Positions 48,664 to 58,008 of a DNA stretch of 64,000 nt are shown here, in pieces. The stretch lies in the NCBI RefSeq assembly GCF_030064165.1, contig NZ_CP125947.1:3720001-3784000 (forward strand), read 5' to 3'. The position numbers were made by a program, and so were the translations under genes. Below the pieces are notes generated by a model, which had not been told where the DNA came from, did no database searches, and worked only from the letters and a program-made list of their open reading frames with translations. Within the stretch, counting starts at the first letter, position 1. Every line of letters starts with the position of its first letter. Source of the DNA: Comamonas resistens (GTDB lineage Bacteria > Pseudomonadota > Gammaproteobacteria > Burkholderiales > Burkholderiaceae_C).

Positions 48664-49134
48664 TCAAGCGGCGGTCATGCCTTCGCGGCCTTTTTTGACG
48701 GCAGCGACGATGTTCTGATAGCCGGTGCAACGGCAGATATTGCCCTCGAGCAGCTCGCGGATTTCGCCATCGCTGGCCTGGGGGTTCTGCCGGCACAAGT
48801 CCACCGCGCTCATCACCATGCCTGGTGTGCAGAAGCCGCACTGCAGGCCGTGGCACTGCTTGAAGGCCGCCTGCATGGGGTGCATGGTTCCATCGGCTGC
48901 CGCCATGCCTTCGATGGTCTTGACCTCTGCGCCTTGGGCCTGCACGGCCAGCATGGTGCAGGACTTGATGGCCTTGCCGTTGACCAGCACGGTGCAGGCG
49001 CCGCACTGGCTGGTATCACATCCCACATGGGTGCCGGTCAGGTGCAGATGCTCACGTAGCGCCTGTACCAGCAAGGTGTTGGGGGGAACGTCAATGCTGG
49101 CCGCGCGGCCATTGACCGTGAACTGAACATTCAT
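48664..49134 (-). CDS. CoxS-like 2Fe-2S subunit of molybdenum hydroxylase
   Basis: 156 residues. Plant-type 2Fe-2S cluster Cys39, Cys44, Cys47, Cys59 ([13 protein letters not shown]) and second cluster Cys99, Cys102, Cys134, Cys136 (QCGFC...ICRC). It shuttles electrons from the molybdenum site to the FAD subunit. Start at 49134 ([10 protein letters not shown]) with AGGAGG 8 bases upstream; a frame from 49227 adds unsupported residues. First gene of the operon, divergent from the GAF/Fis regulator. Confidence 0.95.
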   Translation of the reverse strand: MNVQFTVNGRAASIDVPPNTLLVQALREHLHLTGTHVGCDTSQCGACTVLVNGKAIKSCTMLAVQAQGAEVKTIEGMAAADGTMHPMQAAFKQCHGLQCGFCTPGMVMSAVDLCRQNPQASDGEIRELLEGNICRCTGYQNIVAAVKKGREGMTAA

Positions 49135-49317
49135 CGTGCTGCCTCCTGCCGGTGTCCGGCTTGATGTGCGTGGGAATGTGCTTGGAGCCCGGATAAGCAG
49201 CATTAATGCTCGCCCGGCCCGCCTCAAACATCGCTAGGGTTGACCCCCAGGGCAAGGGCAGGGCAGACAGATATTCTCAAACTGAGACACCCGCAGAGCC
49301 ACATCCCGGAGCCACGC

Positions 49318-50505
49318 ATGTCCCCCGCCCATCCCACAGCACCCATGCCTGTCATCTCCCACATGGGAGAACGCCACGCATTGGTGAGCCAGGCCCGCCT
49401 GCAGTTGCAGGAGCCCGCAGCAAGCCATGCGCTGCTGCCCGCTGGCGTGGCACCCTGGTTATGGCGTTCCTGGCAGCGCTGTCTGTTGCAAGACCGCCAT
49501 CCGGCGGAAAGGGTGGAGTTCGAAGCGGTAGGGCCCCACGCATTGAACAGAGCCCAGGAGCAGCAGCACGCGTTGCTGCAGGCGGCCAGGCCCGTCATGG
49601 CCCAGCTCGTGGGTGCGGTCGGCGCCATGCACTATTTCTGCCTGCTCACCGATGCCGCTGGAACGGTGCTGGAAGTACAAGGCCCTGTGGACCAGCGCGA
49701 TATGCGCGCCCTGGCGATAGGCCGGGTGGGCGTGGACCTGTCCGAGCTTTGCGTAGGCACATCCGCCATTGGCGCCGTGCTGGCCGAGCATGCCCCGGTA
49801 TGGCTGCACCGGCACGAGCATTTTTTTGACGACCTGCGTGACTACAGCTGCGCCGGTGCCCCCATCTTCGGCCCGCAAGGCCAATGCCTGGGCATGCTGG
49901 ACATCACGGGCATCGATGTTCCCGAACGCCCCGAGCTGCTGCACCTGGCGCTGCGCTGCTCCAGGGCGATCGAAGACCGGCTGCTGCGCACCCTGCCCCA
50001 TGCCTTGCTGCTGCATGTGAACTGGCCCGGCGGCCCGCTGGGCCAGGAGGGCGAAGGACTGATGGCCTTTGATAACGACGGCTGCCTGCTGGGCAGCAAC
50101 AGCGTCGCACGCCAGCTGGTGCCCCGTCCTGCACAGCCACCAGGCATGAATCAGCCCACCCACAGCCAGGAGTTGCTGGCCCTTCCCTGGGCCCATCTGG
50201 TGGAACACGCGCGCCGGCGGCCCGATGCGCTGATGCAGCTGCCGCTGTGGTCTGGCCTGCGTCTGCAGGCCCTGGTTCAGCCCGGGCCGCAGCTGCATCC
50301 GCCCCTACCGACAGGGGTGGCAGCGACACCCGTCGCCATGTCTTCTGCCCATCCATCGCTGCTGCGCACCAGCGAACATCTGCTGATACAGCAGGCCCTG
50401 CAAGAAGCACAGGGCAATGTCAGCCAGGCCGCCAAGCGCCTGGGCCTGAGCCGTGCCACCCTTTATCGACGGTTGGGTAACAAACGCAATGGGTCGGCCC
50501 GTTGA
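49318..50505 (+). CDS. GAF-domain transcriptional regulator with Fis-type helix-turn-helix
   Basis: 395 residues. An N-terminal sensor with a GAF-like domain (about 80-235, including GTSAIGAVLAEHAPVWLHRH as seen in AcoR-type proteins) and a C-terminal Fis-type HTH_8 (HLLIQQALQEAQGNVSQAAK, then RLGLSRATLYRRLG). The sigma-54-interacting AAA+ domain that AcoR has between them is missing; a Pro-rich linker of about 110 residues takes its place. It should act without sigma-54 and probably controls the divergent Cox-like operon. ATG at 49318 has GGAG close by; an earlier start at 49240 is less supported. Confidence 0.87.
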   Translation: MSPAHPTAPMPVISHMGERHALVSQARLQLQEPAASHALLPAGVAPWLWRSWQRCLLQDRHPAERVEFEAVGPHALNRAQEQQHALLQAARPVMAQLVGAVGAMHYFCLLTDAAGTVLEVQGPVDQRDMRALAIGRVGVDLSELCVGTSAIGAVLAEHAPVWLHRHEHFFDDLRDYSCAGAPIFGPQGQCLGMLDITGIDVPERPELLHLALRCSRAIEDRLLRTLPHALLLHVNWPGGPLGQEGEGLMAFDNDGCLLGSNSVARQLVPRPAQPPGMNQPTHSQELLALPWAHLVEHARRRPDALMQLPLWSGLRLQALVQPGPQLHPPLPTGVAATPVAMSSAHPSLLRTSEHLLIQQALQEAQGNVSQAAKRLGLSRATLYRRLGNKRNGSAR

Positions 50506-50824
50506 AAGAAGCTCCCCCGGATTTGCCCTAGTACGCGCTCGCTCACACCACCAATCCAGACTGAAAAACCGATGCACAAAGCGCATCCGTCCAGTCCCAA
50601 ACATCAATAAAACAATGCTTTAGCATTCACCCACGCTGCGGAAGAAGCTATCACAAATGTAGCAACACCGCCCGACGCGCACCCACCACATTTGCTGCAG
50701 TATTTGTAAAAAACACGATACAGCGGTCCGTAGAATCTCATCCTTGGTTCATAACTCAGATCGCTCCCGAGGCTTACCAGCCCCAAAAACGCGACGCATA
50801 CACAGCCTACTTTTTGGAGACACC
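50506..50824. other. Intergenic region before the TRAP permease operon
   Basis: 319 bases, AT-richer than its surroundings. I see no gene, hairpin or clear -35/-10 pair. It should contain the promoter of the TRAP permease genes. Confidence 0.5.
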
Positions 50825-51445
50825 ATGCAGGCTTTACTTGCCCTGTCCAGGGCTATCGACAGGCTCAACGCCTTTGTCGGCAAATATTCCATCTGGCTGA
50901 TATTTGCCGCAACCTTCATCAGCGCCGCCAACGCCATCGTACGCAAAGCCTTTGACACCAGCTCCAACGCCTTCCTGGAAGTGCAGTGGTATCTGTTTGC
51001 CTGGTCGTTTCTGATTGCCGCTGGCTACACCCTGCTGCACCGCGAACATGTACGCATCGACGTCATCAACTCCCGCCTGTCCAAGAAGGCCCAAGTCTGG
51101 ATCGACATCATCGGCTTTGCCTGCTTTCTCACGCCGCTGTGCCTGACCATCCTGTGGCTTTCCACCCCCGTGGTAATCCAGATGTACCAATCGGGTGAAG
51201 TCTCCGGCAACCCCGGTGGCCTGATCCGCTGGCCCGTCTGGGCGGCCATCCCCGTGGGCGTCACGCTGCTGATGCTGCAAGGCTGGTCTGAACTCATCAA
51301 GCGTATTGCCTTCCTGACCGGCAACGGCCCGGACCCCATGGGCAAGCTGAGCGACAAGAGCGCAGAAGAAGAACTGGCCGAGGCCCTGCGTGCCGAAGCC
51401 GATCGCAAACAGGCCGAGGCCATGGCCTCACAGGCCAAGGCTTGA
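50825..51445 (+). CDS. TRAP transporter small permease (DctQ type)
   Basis: 206 residues with four transmembrane helices (about 21-40, 55-73, 88-116 and 138-158). The HREHVRIDVINSRLSKKAQ loop is diagnostic for DctQ proteins. It partners the large permease in a sodium- or proton-coupled, ATP-independent uptake system for organic acids. An acidic/basic helical tail (KSAEEELAEALRAEADRKQA) extends the C-terminus by about 35 residues. GGAG is 7 bases before the ATG; the large permease starts 18 bases downstream. Confidence 0.92.
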   Translation: MQALLALSRAIDRLNAFVGKYSIWLIFAATFISAANAIVRKAFDTSSNAFLEVQWYLFAWSFLIAAGYTLLHREHVRIDVINSRLSKKAQVWIDIIGFACFLTPLCLTILWLSTPVVIQMYQSGEVSGNPGGLIRWPVWAAIPVGVTLLMLQGWSELIKRIAFLTGNGPDPMGKLSDKSAEEELAEALRAEADRKQAEAMASQAKA

Positions 51446-51463
51446 AGGTAGCGGGAGATACAG

Positions 51464-53320
51464 ATGGAATTTATCGCTACCAACTACGCCCCCATCATGT
51501 TTGCGGGGCTGATCTGCTTTCTGCTGCTGGGCTTTCCCGTGGCTTTCAGCCTGGGCGCGGCAGGCCTGACTTTTGGCTTTCTAGGGATAGAGCTGGGAGT
51601 TTTCCCTTCCTCCGTGATGGCATGGTTGCCCCAGCGCCTGATCGGCATCATGGCCAACGACACCTTGCTGGCCGTGCCCTTTTTCACCTTGATGGGCCTG
51701 ATTCTCGAACGCTCCGGCATGGCCGAGGACCTGCTCGACACCGTGGGCCAGGTGTTCGGCCCGATCCGCGGCGGTCTGGCACTGGCCGTGATCTTCGTGG
51801 GCGCGCTGCTGGCCGCGACAACCGGCGTGGTGGCAGCCTCCGTGATTTCCATGGGCCTGATCTCGCTGCCCATCATGCTGCGCTACGGCTATGACCGTCG
51901 CCTGGCATCAGGGGTGATTGCAGCATCCGGCACTCTGGCACAGATCATTCCACCCTCGCTGGTACTGATTCTGATGGCCGACCAGTTGGGCAAGAGCGTG
52001 GGCGATATGTACAAGGGCGCCTTCATTCCCGGCTTCATGCTCATGGGCCTGTATGTGCTGTGGGTGGTAATTCTGGCCATCTTCAAGCCCAAGATGGTGC
52101 CAGCCCTCCCCGTTGAGGCTCGTATCTACCGCGAAGCCAATGGCAACTCCGGCTATATCTCCCTGGCCGTGGTTATGGGTATCTCGACCATCGTTGCGAT
52201 CTTCCTCGCCAATCACATGGCCGACCTGCACACCTGGTGGCAGGGCAAGGAAGTGACCGAAGTCGCCACCGACGAGAAGATCGTCACCGCCATGTGCGGC
52301 GGCACCTTCATCGCCTTTGTGCTGGCATCGTTCAACCGCATCTTCAAGCTGGGCCTGCTCTCGCGCCTGGCCGAGCGCGTGACTTTCGTGCTGATCCCGC
52401 CGCTGCTGCTGATCTTCCTGGTGCTGGGCACCATCTTCCTGGGCATTGCCACACCCACCGAAGGCGGCGCCATGGGAGCCATGGCAGCGCTGATCATGGG
52501 CTTTGCCCGCAAACGCCTGAACATGAGCCTGCTCAAGCAGGCCCTGGCCTCCACCACCAAGCTGGCCAGCTTCGTGATGTTCATCATGATCGGCGCCACC
52601 ACCTTCAGCCTGGTGTTCCAGGCCGCAGACGGCCCCAAGTGGGTCGAGCATCTGCTGACCAGCCTGCCCGGCGGCCAGGTGGGCTTCCTGATCGTGGTCA
52701 ACATCATGATCTTCTTCCTGGCCTTCTTCCTGGACTACTTCGAACTCTCGTTCATCGTGGTGCCTCTGCTGGGTCCCGTGGCAGAGAAGATGGGCATTGA
52801 CCTGATCTGGTTCGGCGTGCTGCTGGCCGTGAACATGCAGACCTCGTTCATGCACCCGCCGTTCGGCTTTGCATTGTTCTTCCTGCGTTCCGTGGCGCCC
52901 GAGAAGCAATATGTGGACCGCGTGACGCACAAGGTCATCGAGCCTGTGACCACCATGCAGATCTACAAGGGTGCCGTGCCCTTTGTGCTGATCCAACTGG
53001 TGATGGTTGGCGTGCTCATCGCCTTCCCCGGCATCGTGACCGGTGCGCTGGACAAACCGGTGGTGGTGGACATGAACAAGGTCGGCGACGAAATGCTCAA
53101 CCAGCTCAATGACACTGGCGGCGGCTACGGGGCAGACAACCCGTTTGGTGCACCCGAAGGCGGCGAGGAAGGCTCTGCAGCCCCTGCACCTGGAGCCCAG
53201 CAACCCGCGACACCCGATACGCCCGACGCTCCTCCAGCCCCCGATGCAGGCGCTTATGGCTCGGATGATCCGGCCAAGGCCTTGATGGACTCGCTGGGCA
53301 CAGCCCCTGCCAGCAAGTAA
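51464..53320 (+). CDS. TRAP transporter large permease (DctM type) with long C-terminal tail
   Basis: 618 residues. The membrane core (to about 540) has the DctM plan: FAGLICFLLLGFPVAFSLGA at the N-terminus, an interior with charged residues, and helical hairpins with GIATPTEGGAMGAMAAL. The last 75 residues are a low-complexity Pro/Ala/Gly/Glu tail (APGAQQPATPDTPDAPPAPD) not found in usual DctM proteins of about 430 residues; the core itself also has an extra inserted region. It is the main translocation channel. Substrate is unknown; the facing binding proteins are its probable partners. Confidence 0.92.
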   Translation: MEFIATNYAPIMFAGLICFLLLGFPVAFSLGAAGLTFGFLGIELGVFPSSVMAWLPQRLIGIMANDTLLAVPFFTLMGLILERSGMAEDLLDTVGQVFGPIRGGLALAVIFVGALLAATTGVVAASVISMGLISLPIMLRYGYDRRLASGVIAASGTLAQIIPPSLVLILMADQLGKSVGDMYKGAFIPGFMLMGLYVLWVVILAIFKPKMVPALPVEARIYREANGNSGYISLAVVMGISTIVAIFLANHMADLHTWWQGKEVTEVATDEKIVTAMCGGTFIAFVLASFNRIFKLGLLSRLAERVTFVLIPPLLLIFLVLGTIFLGIATPTEGGAMGAMAALIMGFARKRLNMSLLKQALASTTKLASFVMFIMIGATTFSLVFQAADGPKWVEHLLTSLPGGQVGFLIVVNIMIFFLAFFLDYFELSFIVVPLLGPVAEKMGIDLIWFGVLLAVNMQTSFMHPPFGFALFFLRSVAPEKQYVDRVTHKVIEPVTTMQIYKGAVPFVLIQLVMVGVLIAFPGIVTGALDKPVVVDMNKVGDEMLNQLNDTGGGYGADNPFGAPEGGEEGSAAPAPGAQQPATPDTPDAPPAPDAGAYGSDDPAKALMDSLGTAPASK

Positions 53321-53347
53321 GCCTTCTGGTCTGCCGCTTTGAAGCGC

Positions 53348-53380
53348 AAAGCCCTGACTCTTACCGGTCAGGGCTTTTTT
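53348..53380 (+). terminator. Terminator after the TRAP permease operon
   Basis: Stem AAAGCCCTGAC/GTCAGGGCTTT with an 8-base loop, followed by TTTTTT. Confidence 0.92.
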
Positions 53381-53464
53381 CTTGGCCGCGACCGACAGGG
53401 GGTTGAGGCCGGCGCCATTCCGGGGACACCGGAAGCCATTCCCATCGCTGCCTGAAACAGACAT

Positions 53465-53491
53465 AAAAAAACCGCAGCAAGCTGCGGTTTT
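53465..53491 (-). terminator. Terminator after the first binding-protein gene
   Basis: Stem AAAACCGCAGC/GCTGCGGTTTT with a 2-base AA centre; minus-strand exit TTTTTT. About 40 bases after the stop at 53532. Confidence 0.9.
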
Positions 53492-53523
53492 GATAGCTGC
53501 CAGCGCATGACACTGGCGGGCTG
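53491..53523. repeat. AGCTATT-family repeat next to a terminator
   Basis: TGATAGCTGCCAGCGCATGA followed by CACTGGCGGGCTGG carries the ATAGCTGCxAGCGC word of the dispersed repeat, directly before the binding-protein stop. Confidence 0.5.
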
Positions 53524-53531
53524 GAGATCAA

Positions 53532-54614
53532 TCAGATCTTGGCTGTAGCCATGTACTGGTTGAAAGGGAATTCCGAGAAGCGGTTCCACAGAATCTGGTC
53601 GCGCTGGAAGGCCCGCATGTCCTGGTGGATCTTCTTGAATTCGGGCGACTTGGCTTCGTGCTCGGCAAACACTTCCATGGAAGCCTTGAAGCCAGCGTCC
53701 ATCAGCGCCTTGGGGAACATCTTGAGCTGAGTCTTGTTGGCCACCAGCTTCTTGATGGCGATGGGGTTCAGCACCTGGTACTTGCTGGTCATATCGGCAG
53801 CGGCCACGCGGGTCGCGGCGTCCAGAATGGCCTTGTTCTCGGGCGAGAGCGCGTTGTACTTCTTGATGTTGATGAAGAACTCCAGGTCGGCGGAGCCTTC
53901 CCACCAGCCGGGGTAGTAGTAGTAAGGCGCAACCTTGTTGAAGCCCAGCTTTTCATCGTCGTAGGGACCGACGAACTCCACGGCATCCAGCGTGCCCTTT
54001 TCCAGAGCCTGGTAGACATCGCCAGCGGGCATATTCTGCGCCACCACGCCCAGCTTGGCCATGGCCTCGCCGAACACGCCGCCGCCCAGACGCATCTTCA
54101 GACCCTTGAGGTCTTCCACGGTCTTGATTTCCTTGCGATACCAGCCACCCATCTGGGTCGTGGTGTTGCCGGCCGAAGCGGTCTTGAAGTTGTACTTGGC
54201 GAAGAAAGCGTCCAGCAGCTTGCGGCCATTGCCATGGTCCTTCCAGGCATTCATCTGCAGCGTGGTCAGGCCAAAGGGCACGGCGCAGCTGAAGGCGAAG
54301 ATGGGGTCCTTGCCGGTGAAGTAATAGGCAGCGGTTTCCGCCATATCGATGGTGTCGGCCTGCAGGGCGTCGACCACACCGAAAGCGGGCATCAGCTCGC
54401 CCGCAGGATGGACCGAGATTTCAAACTTGCCGCCCGACAATGCCTTGACGGTTTGCGACAGTTTCTCGGCGCTGCCGAAAATCGTGTCCAGCGACTTGGG
54501 GAAGCTGGAGGCCAGGCGCCAACGCACAGCAGCCTGAGCATGCACGGCAGGAGCCGCACCTGCGGCCAGTACGCCGGCAATACCAGCATTTTTGAGGATG
54601 GAACGACGATCCAC
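53532..54614 (-). CDS. TRAP transporter substrate-binding protein (DctP type), copy 1
   Basis: 360 residues. A twin-arginine-like leader (MDRRSILKNAGIAGVLAAGA, cleavage near VHA at 26) precedes a DctP fold: WRLASSFPKSLDTIFGSA at the start, LGGGVFGEAMAKLGV, and the FVGPYDDEKLGF and YYYYPGWWEGSADLEF blocks. It captures solute in the periplasm for the DctQM permease on the opposite strand. It is clearly paralogous to the next gene. The ligand is unknown; related proteins bind 2-oxo acids and other carboxylates. Confidence 0.93.
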   Translation of the reverse strand: MDRRSILKNAGIAGVLAAGAAPAVHAQAAVRWRLASSFPKSLDTIFGSAEKLSQTVKALSGGKFEISVHPAGELMPAFGVVDALQADTIDMAETAAYYFTGKDPIFAFSCAVPFGLTTLQMNAWKDHGNGRKLLDAFFAKYNFKTASAGNTTTQMGGWYRKEIKTVEDLKGLKMRLGGGVFGEAMAKLGVVAQNMPAGDVYQALEKGTLDAVEFVGPYDDEKLGFNKVAPYYYYPGWWEGSADLEFFINIKKYNALSPENKAILDAATRVAAADMTSKYQVLNPIAIKKLVANKTQLKMFPKALMDAGFKASMEVFAEHEAKSPEFKKIHQDMRAFQRDQILWNRFSEFPFNQYMATAKI

Positions 54615-54801
54615 TTATGTCTCCTTGAGGAACGGATTGGGCTGACACAGACCACTGATCTATGCCAGCTTGATTTATGTAACAGGGACAAAATGTACAC
54701 GAGCAAAACGTTCGACGTGCACCAAAAAGTGACCGTTCGCTTAAGAAGTTCTACCTAGTGAGCTGCATCAAGTCTGCTGCCGCCCCATAAGCAATCGCCC
54801 A

Positions 54802-55884
54802 CTACAGGCGTACTGCGCTCATATAGCTGACATAGCGAAATTCCGAGAAACGGTCCCACAGCAGTTGATCGTGCTGAAAGCCTCTGAGGCTGCGGTGGAT
54901 TTTCTTGAACATGGCGGACTTGGCCTCGTGCTCGGCCATGGTTGCCATCACGACCTTGAAGCCCGCATCCATGAGCTCGCGTGGAAAGGCACGCAGCTGA
55001 ACACGCTCGCTGAGCAGCTTCTTGAGCGCCGCGGGATTGAGTGCCAGATACTTGGCCGTCAAATCCTTGGCCGCCAGTGCGGCAGCGCCTTCCACCATGG
55101 CACGCAACTCGGGCGTCAGCGCCGCAAAGACCTTGGCATTGATGAAGTAGGCCAGCTCGGCCCCGCCTTCCCACCAGCCTGGGTAATAGTAGTAAGGCGC
55201 GATCTTGCCAAAGCCCAGCTTCTGGTCGTCGTAGGGGCCCACGAACTCCACCACGTCCAGGCGCCCTTTTTCCAGCGCCTGGTAGGCCTCGCTGATGGGC
55301 ATGTTGTAAGCCTGGACTCCCAGCTTTTGCAAGGCTTCCACCAGCAGCCCGCCGCCCACACGCATGCGCAGGCCCTTGAGATCGGCCACTGCCTTGATTT
55401 CCTTGCGATACCAGCCGCCCATTTGCGTGCCGGTATTGCCCGCGCTCAGGCTTTTGATGTTGTACTGACCATAGAAGTCATCCATGAGCTTGCGGCCGTT
55501 GCCGTACTCCATCCAGGCATCCATCTGGCGCGCCGTCAGGCCGAAGGGAACGGCACAGCCAAAGGCAAAGCAGGGGTCCTTGTCGGTGAAGTAATAAGGT
55601 GCCGTGAGCGCCATCTCGGCCGCGCCGCTCTGCACGCCCTCCATCACGCCAAAGGCAGGCATTGCCTCGCCTGCAGGCTGGACGATGACTTCGATCTGCC
55701 CGTTCGACATCAGCTTGAGCATCTGCCCGAACTTTTCAGCCGCACCGTGGATCGCGTCCAGCGATTTGGGGAAGCTCGTGACCAGGCGCCACTGCATCAA
55801 TTCCTGGGCGCGCACCGCAGGTGCCATTCCCGCAGCCAGCACACCAGCCATGCCCACATGTTTGACGAGTGAGCGACGGTCCAT
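54802..55884 (-). CDS. TRAP transporter substrate-binding protein (DctP type), copy 2
   Basis: 360 residues, same length, order and motifs as copy 1 (leader MDRRSLVKHVGMAGVLAAGM, FVGPYDDQKLGFGK, YYYYPGWWEGGAELAYFINA), but diverged through most of the chain. It has the same Arg-Arg leader and a Cys at CFAFGCAVPFGL that copy 1 partly shares (FSCAVPFGL). A tandem duplication with divergence suggests two ligands feeding one permease. 187 bases separate the two genes, room for separate promoters. Confidence 0.92.
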   Translation of the reverse strand: MDRRSLVKHVGMAGVLAAGMAPAVRAQELMQWRLVTSFPKSLDAIHGAAEKFGQMLKLMSNGQIEVIVQPAGEAMPAFGVMEGVQSGAAEMALTAPYYFTDKDPCFAFGCAVPFGLTARQMDAWMEYGNGRKLMDDFYGQYNIKSLSAGNTGTQMGGWYRKEIKAVADLKGLRMRVGGGLLVEALQKLGVQAYNMPISEAYQALEKGRLDVVEFVGPYDDQKLGFGKIAPYYYYPGWWEGGAELAYFINAKVFAALTPELRAMVEGAAALAAKDLTAKYLALNPAALKKLLSERVQLRAFPRELMDAGFKVVMATMAEHEAKSAMFKKIHRSLRGFQHDQLLWDRFSEFRYVSYMSAVRL

Positions 55885-56024
55885 GAATATCTCTCCGCTA
55901 GTAGTTGTTGATTGCCTTGGCTGTCATCGCAGTCCGGGCGCAAACCTCGGCCATTCTAGGAACGCACGCGCGGCCCGCGGAAAGATTCGCGGCCGCCGTC
56001 AGTTTTCTTTCCCGCACGGTGCAA

Positions 56025-56052
56025 GAAAAAAGGCTCTTCGGAAAAGAGCCTT
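56025..56052 (-). terminator. Terminator after dxs
   Basis: Stem AAGGCTCTT/AAGAGCCTT with a 5-base loop; minus-strand exit TTTTTT. It ends the xseB-ispA-dxs unit. Confidence 0.9.
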
Positions 56053-56070
56053 GATTCAGTCGCCGCGCAA

Positions 56071-57936
56071 TCAGTCTGCCAGACGCTTGCGGATCGATGC
56101 CTCGATGCCTGCGGCGTCCAGACCCTGCAGCGCCAGCAGCTTGGCGGGGTCGCCATGCTCGATGAACTGATCGGGCAGGCCCAGTTGCAGCACGTTCTTG
56201 CTCAGCCCATGGGCGGCCAGGGCTTCGAGCACGGCACTGCCGGCTCCGCCCATGATGCTGCCCTCTTCCAGCGTGACGATCAGCCCGTGCTCGGCCGCAA
56301 TCTGCAGCAGCAGCTCCTCGTCCAGCGGCTTGGCCCAGCGCATATTGGCGACCGTGGCGTCCAGTGCTTCGGCGGCTTGCAGGGCCGGGTACAGCAGCGT
56401 GCCGAAGGCCAGGATGGCAATCTTCTTGGCTGCGGATTCACGGCGGATTTCGCCCTTGCCGAAAGGCAGGCCTTCCAGACTCTCCAGCGGAGCCACACCC
56501 ACACCGGCACCGCGCGGATAGCGCACGCAGACAGGGTGGTTCTGCTCATAGGCTGTGCTCAGCAGCTGGCGTGTTTCGCGCTCGTCGGCCGGGCAGGCCA
56601 TGCTCATGTTCGGGATGCAGCGCACAAAAGCGATGTCATAGGCACCGGCATGGGTCGCACCATCGGCACCGACCAGACCGGCGCGGTCCAGTGCAAACAC
56701 CACGGGCAGATTCTGCAGCGCCACATCGTGGATCAATTGGTCATAGGCGCGCTGCAAAAAGGTGGAGTAGATGGCCACGACAGGCTTGACACCTTCGCAG
56801 GCCATGCCGCCCGCAAAGGTCACCGCATGCTGCTCGGCGATGCCCACGTCGTAGTAGCGGCCGGGAAAGCGCTTGTGGAACTCCACCATGCCCGAGCCTT
56901 CGCGCATGGCCGGTGTGATGCCCACCAGGCGCTGGTCCTTTGCGGCCATGTCGCACAGCCACTGACCGAAGACCTGGGTGAAGGTCTGCTTGGGCGGCGT
57001 GGCCGGCTTGACCAGGCCCACGCTGGGGTCGAACTTGCCGGGGCCGTGATAGGCGATAGGGTCGGCCTCGGCCAGCTTGTAGCCCTGGCCTTTTTTCGTG
57101 ACCACATGCAGAAACTGCGGGCCCTTCAAGCCCTTGATGTTTTCCAGCGTGGGGATCAGCGAGTCAAGGTCATGGCCGTCGATGGGGCCGATGTAGTTGA
57201 AGCCGAACTGCTCGAACATGGTGGCAGGCACGACCATGCCCTTGGCCTGCTGCTCCAGACGCTTGGCCAGCTCCAGCAAGGGCGGCACCTGCTTGAGCAC
57301 GCTCTTGCCCACATCGCGGGCCTTGGCGTAGAACTGACCGCTCATCAGCTGGGCCAGATAGCGATTGAGCGCGCCCACGGGCGGGCTGATGCTCATGTCA
57401 TTGTCGTTGAGGATGACCAGCAGATTGGCGTCATGCACGCCGCCGTTGTTCAGCGCCTCGAAGGCCATGCCGGCCGTCATCGCACCGTCGCCAATCACGG
57501 CAATGGCGCGGCGGTCCTCGCCTTTTTGCTTGGCCGCCAGGGCCATGCCCAGGGCCGCCGAGATGCTGGTGGACGAGTGGGCCGTGCCGAAAGTGTCGTA
57601 TTCGCTCTCCACGCGCTGGGGAAAGCCCGAAAGACCGCCCAGCTGGCGCAGCGTACCCATGCGATCGCGGCGACCGGTCAGGATCTTGTGCGGATAGGTC
57701 TGGTGGCCCACATCCCAGACGATGCGGTCATAGGGCGTGTTGAACACCGTGTGCAGCGCCACCGTCAGCTCCACCGTGCCCAGATTGGAGCTCAGATGGC
57801 CGCCCGTCTTGGAGACGCTGTCGATCACATAGGCGCGCAGCTCTGCCGCCAGGGTCTTGAGCTGGGCACGCGACAGGCGGCGCATGGCTTCAGGATCATC
57901 AATGTTCTGCAGCAGAGAATAAGTGTTCGTGGGCAT
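56071..57936 (-). CDS. dxs: 1-deoxy-D-xylulose-5-phosphate synthase
   Basis: 621 residues. Condenses pyruvate and glyceraldehyde 3-phosphate, the first step of the methylerythritol phosphate isoprenoid pathway. Thiamine diphosphate site [16 protein letters not shown] (149-164), [16 protein letters not shown], and [15 protein letters not shown] are intact. It needs thiamine diphosphate, linking it to the thiC pathway earlier in the window. It lies downstream of ispA with a repeat-bearing gap of 152 bases, so it may also have its own promoter. Confidence 0.97.
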   Translation of the reverse strand: MPTNTYSLLQNIDDPEAMRRLSRAQLKTLAAELRAYVIDSVSKTGGHLSSNLGTVELTVALHTVFNTPYDRIVWDVGHQTYPHKILTGRRDRMGTLRQLGGLSGFPQRVESEYDTFGTAHSSTSISAALGMALAAKQKGEDRRAIAVIGDGAMTAGMAFEALNNGGVHDANLLVILNDNDMSISPPVGALNRYLAQLMSGQFYAKARDVGKSVLKQVPPLLELAKRLEQQAKGMVVPATMFEQFGFNYIGPIDGHDLDSLIPTLENIKGLKGPQFLHVVTKKGQGYKLAEADPIAYHGPGKFDPSVGLVKPATPPKQTFTQVFGQWLCDMAAKDQRLVGITPAMREGSGMVEFHKRFPGRYYDVGIAEQHAVTFAGGMACEGVKPVVAIYSTFLQRAYDQLIHDVALQNLPVVFALDRAGLVGADGATHAGAYDIAFVRCIPNMSMACPADERETRQLLSTAYEQNHPVCVRYPRGAGVGVAPLESLEGLPFGKGEIRRESAAKKIAILAFGTLLYPALQAAEALDATVANMRWAKPLDEELLLQIAAEHGLIVTLEEGSIMGGAGSAVLEALAAHGLSKNVLQLGLPDQFIEHGDPAKLLALQGLDAAGIEASIRKRLAD

Positions 57937-57948
57937 GATCTATATTTT

Positions 57949-57992
57949 TAGTAGCTGCTCGCGCTTGCCAGCATTGGGTTTAAGGGCTTTTT
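57949..57992. repeat. AGCTATT-family repeat upstream of dxs
   Basis: TAGTAGCTGCTCGCGCTTGC, then CAGCATTGGGTTTAAGGGC and a T-run. One arm is well kept. It lies between dxs and the 76-bp repeat copy 4. Confidence 0.5.
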
Positions 57993-58008
57993 GACGAATA
58001 TTTATAGA

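Noticed and set aside
45302..48718. Open frame of 1138 codons on the plus strand opposite the Cox-like genes
   Set aside because: It mirrors the real minus-strand genes, has no family motifs, and arises from strong third-position GC bias. The same holds for long frames at 37067-40114 and 34089-36542 opposite the RND genes.
49135..49317. Sigma-54 (-24/-12) promoter in front of coxS
   Set aside because: No TGGCAC-N5-TTGC match seen. The regulator also lacks a sigma-54 AAA+ domain.
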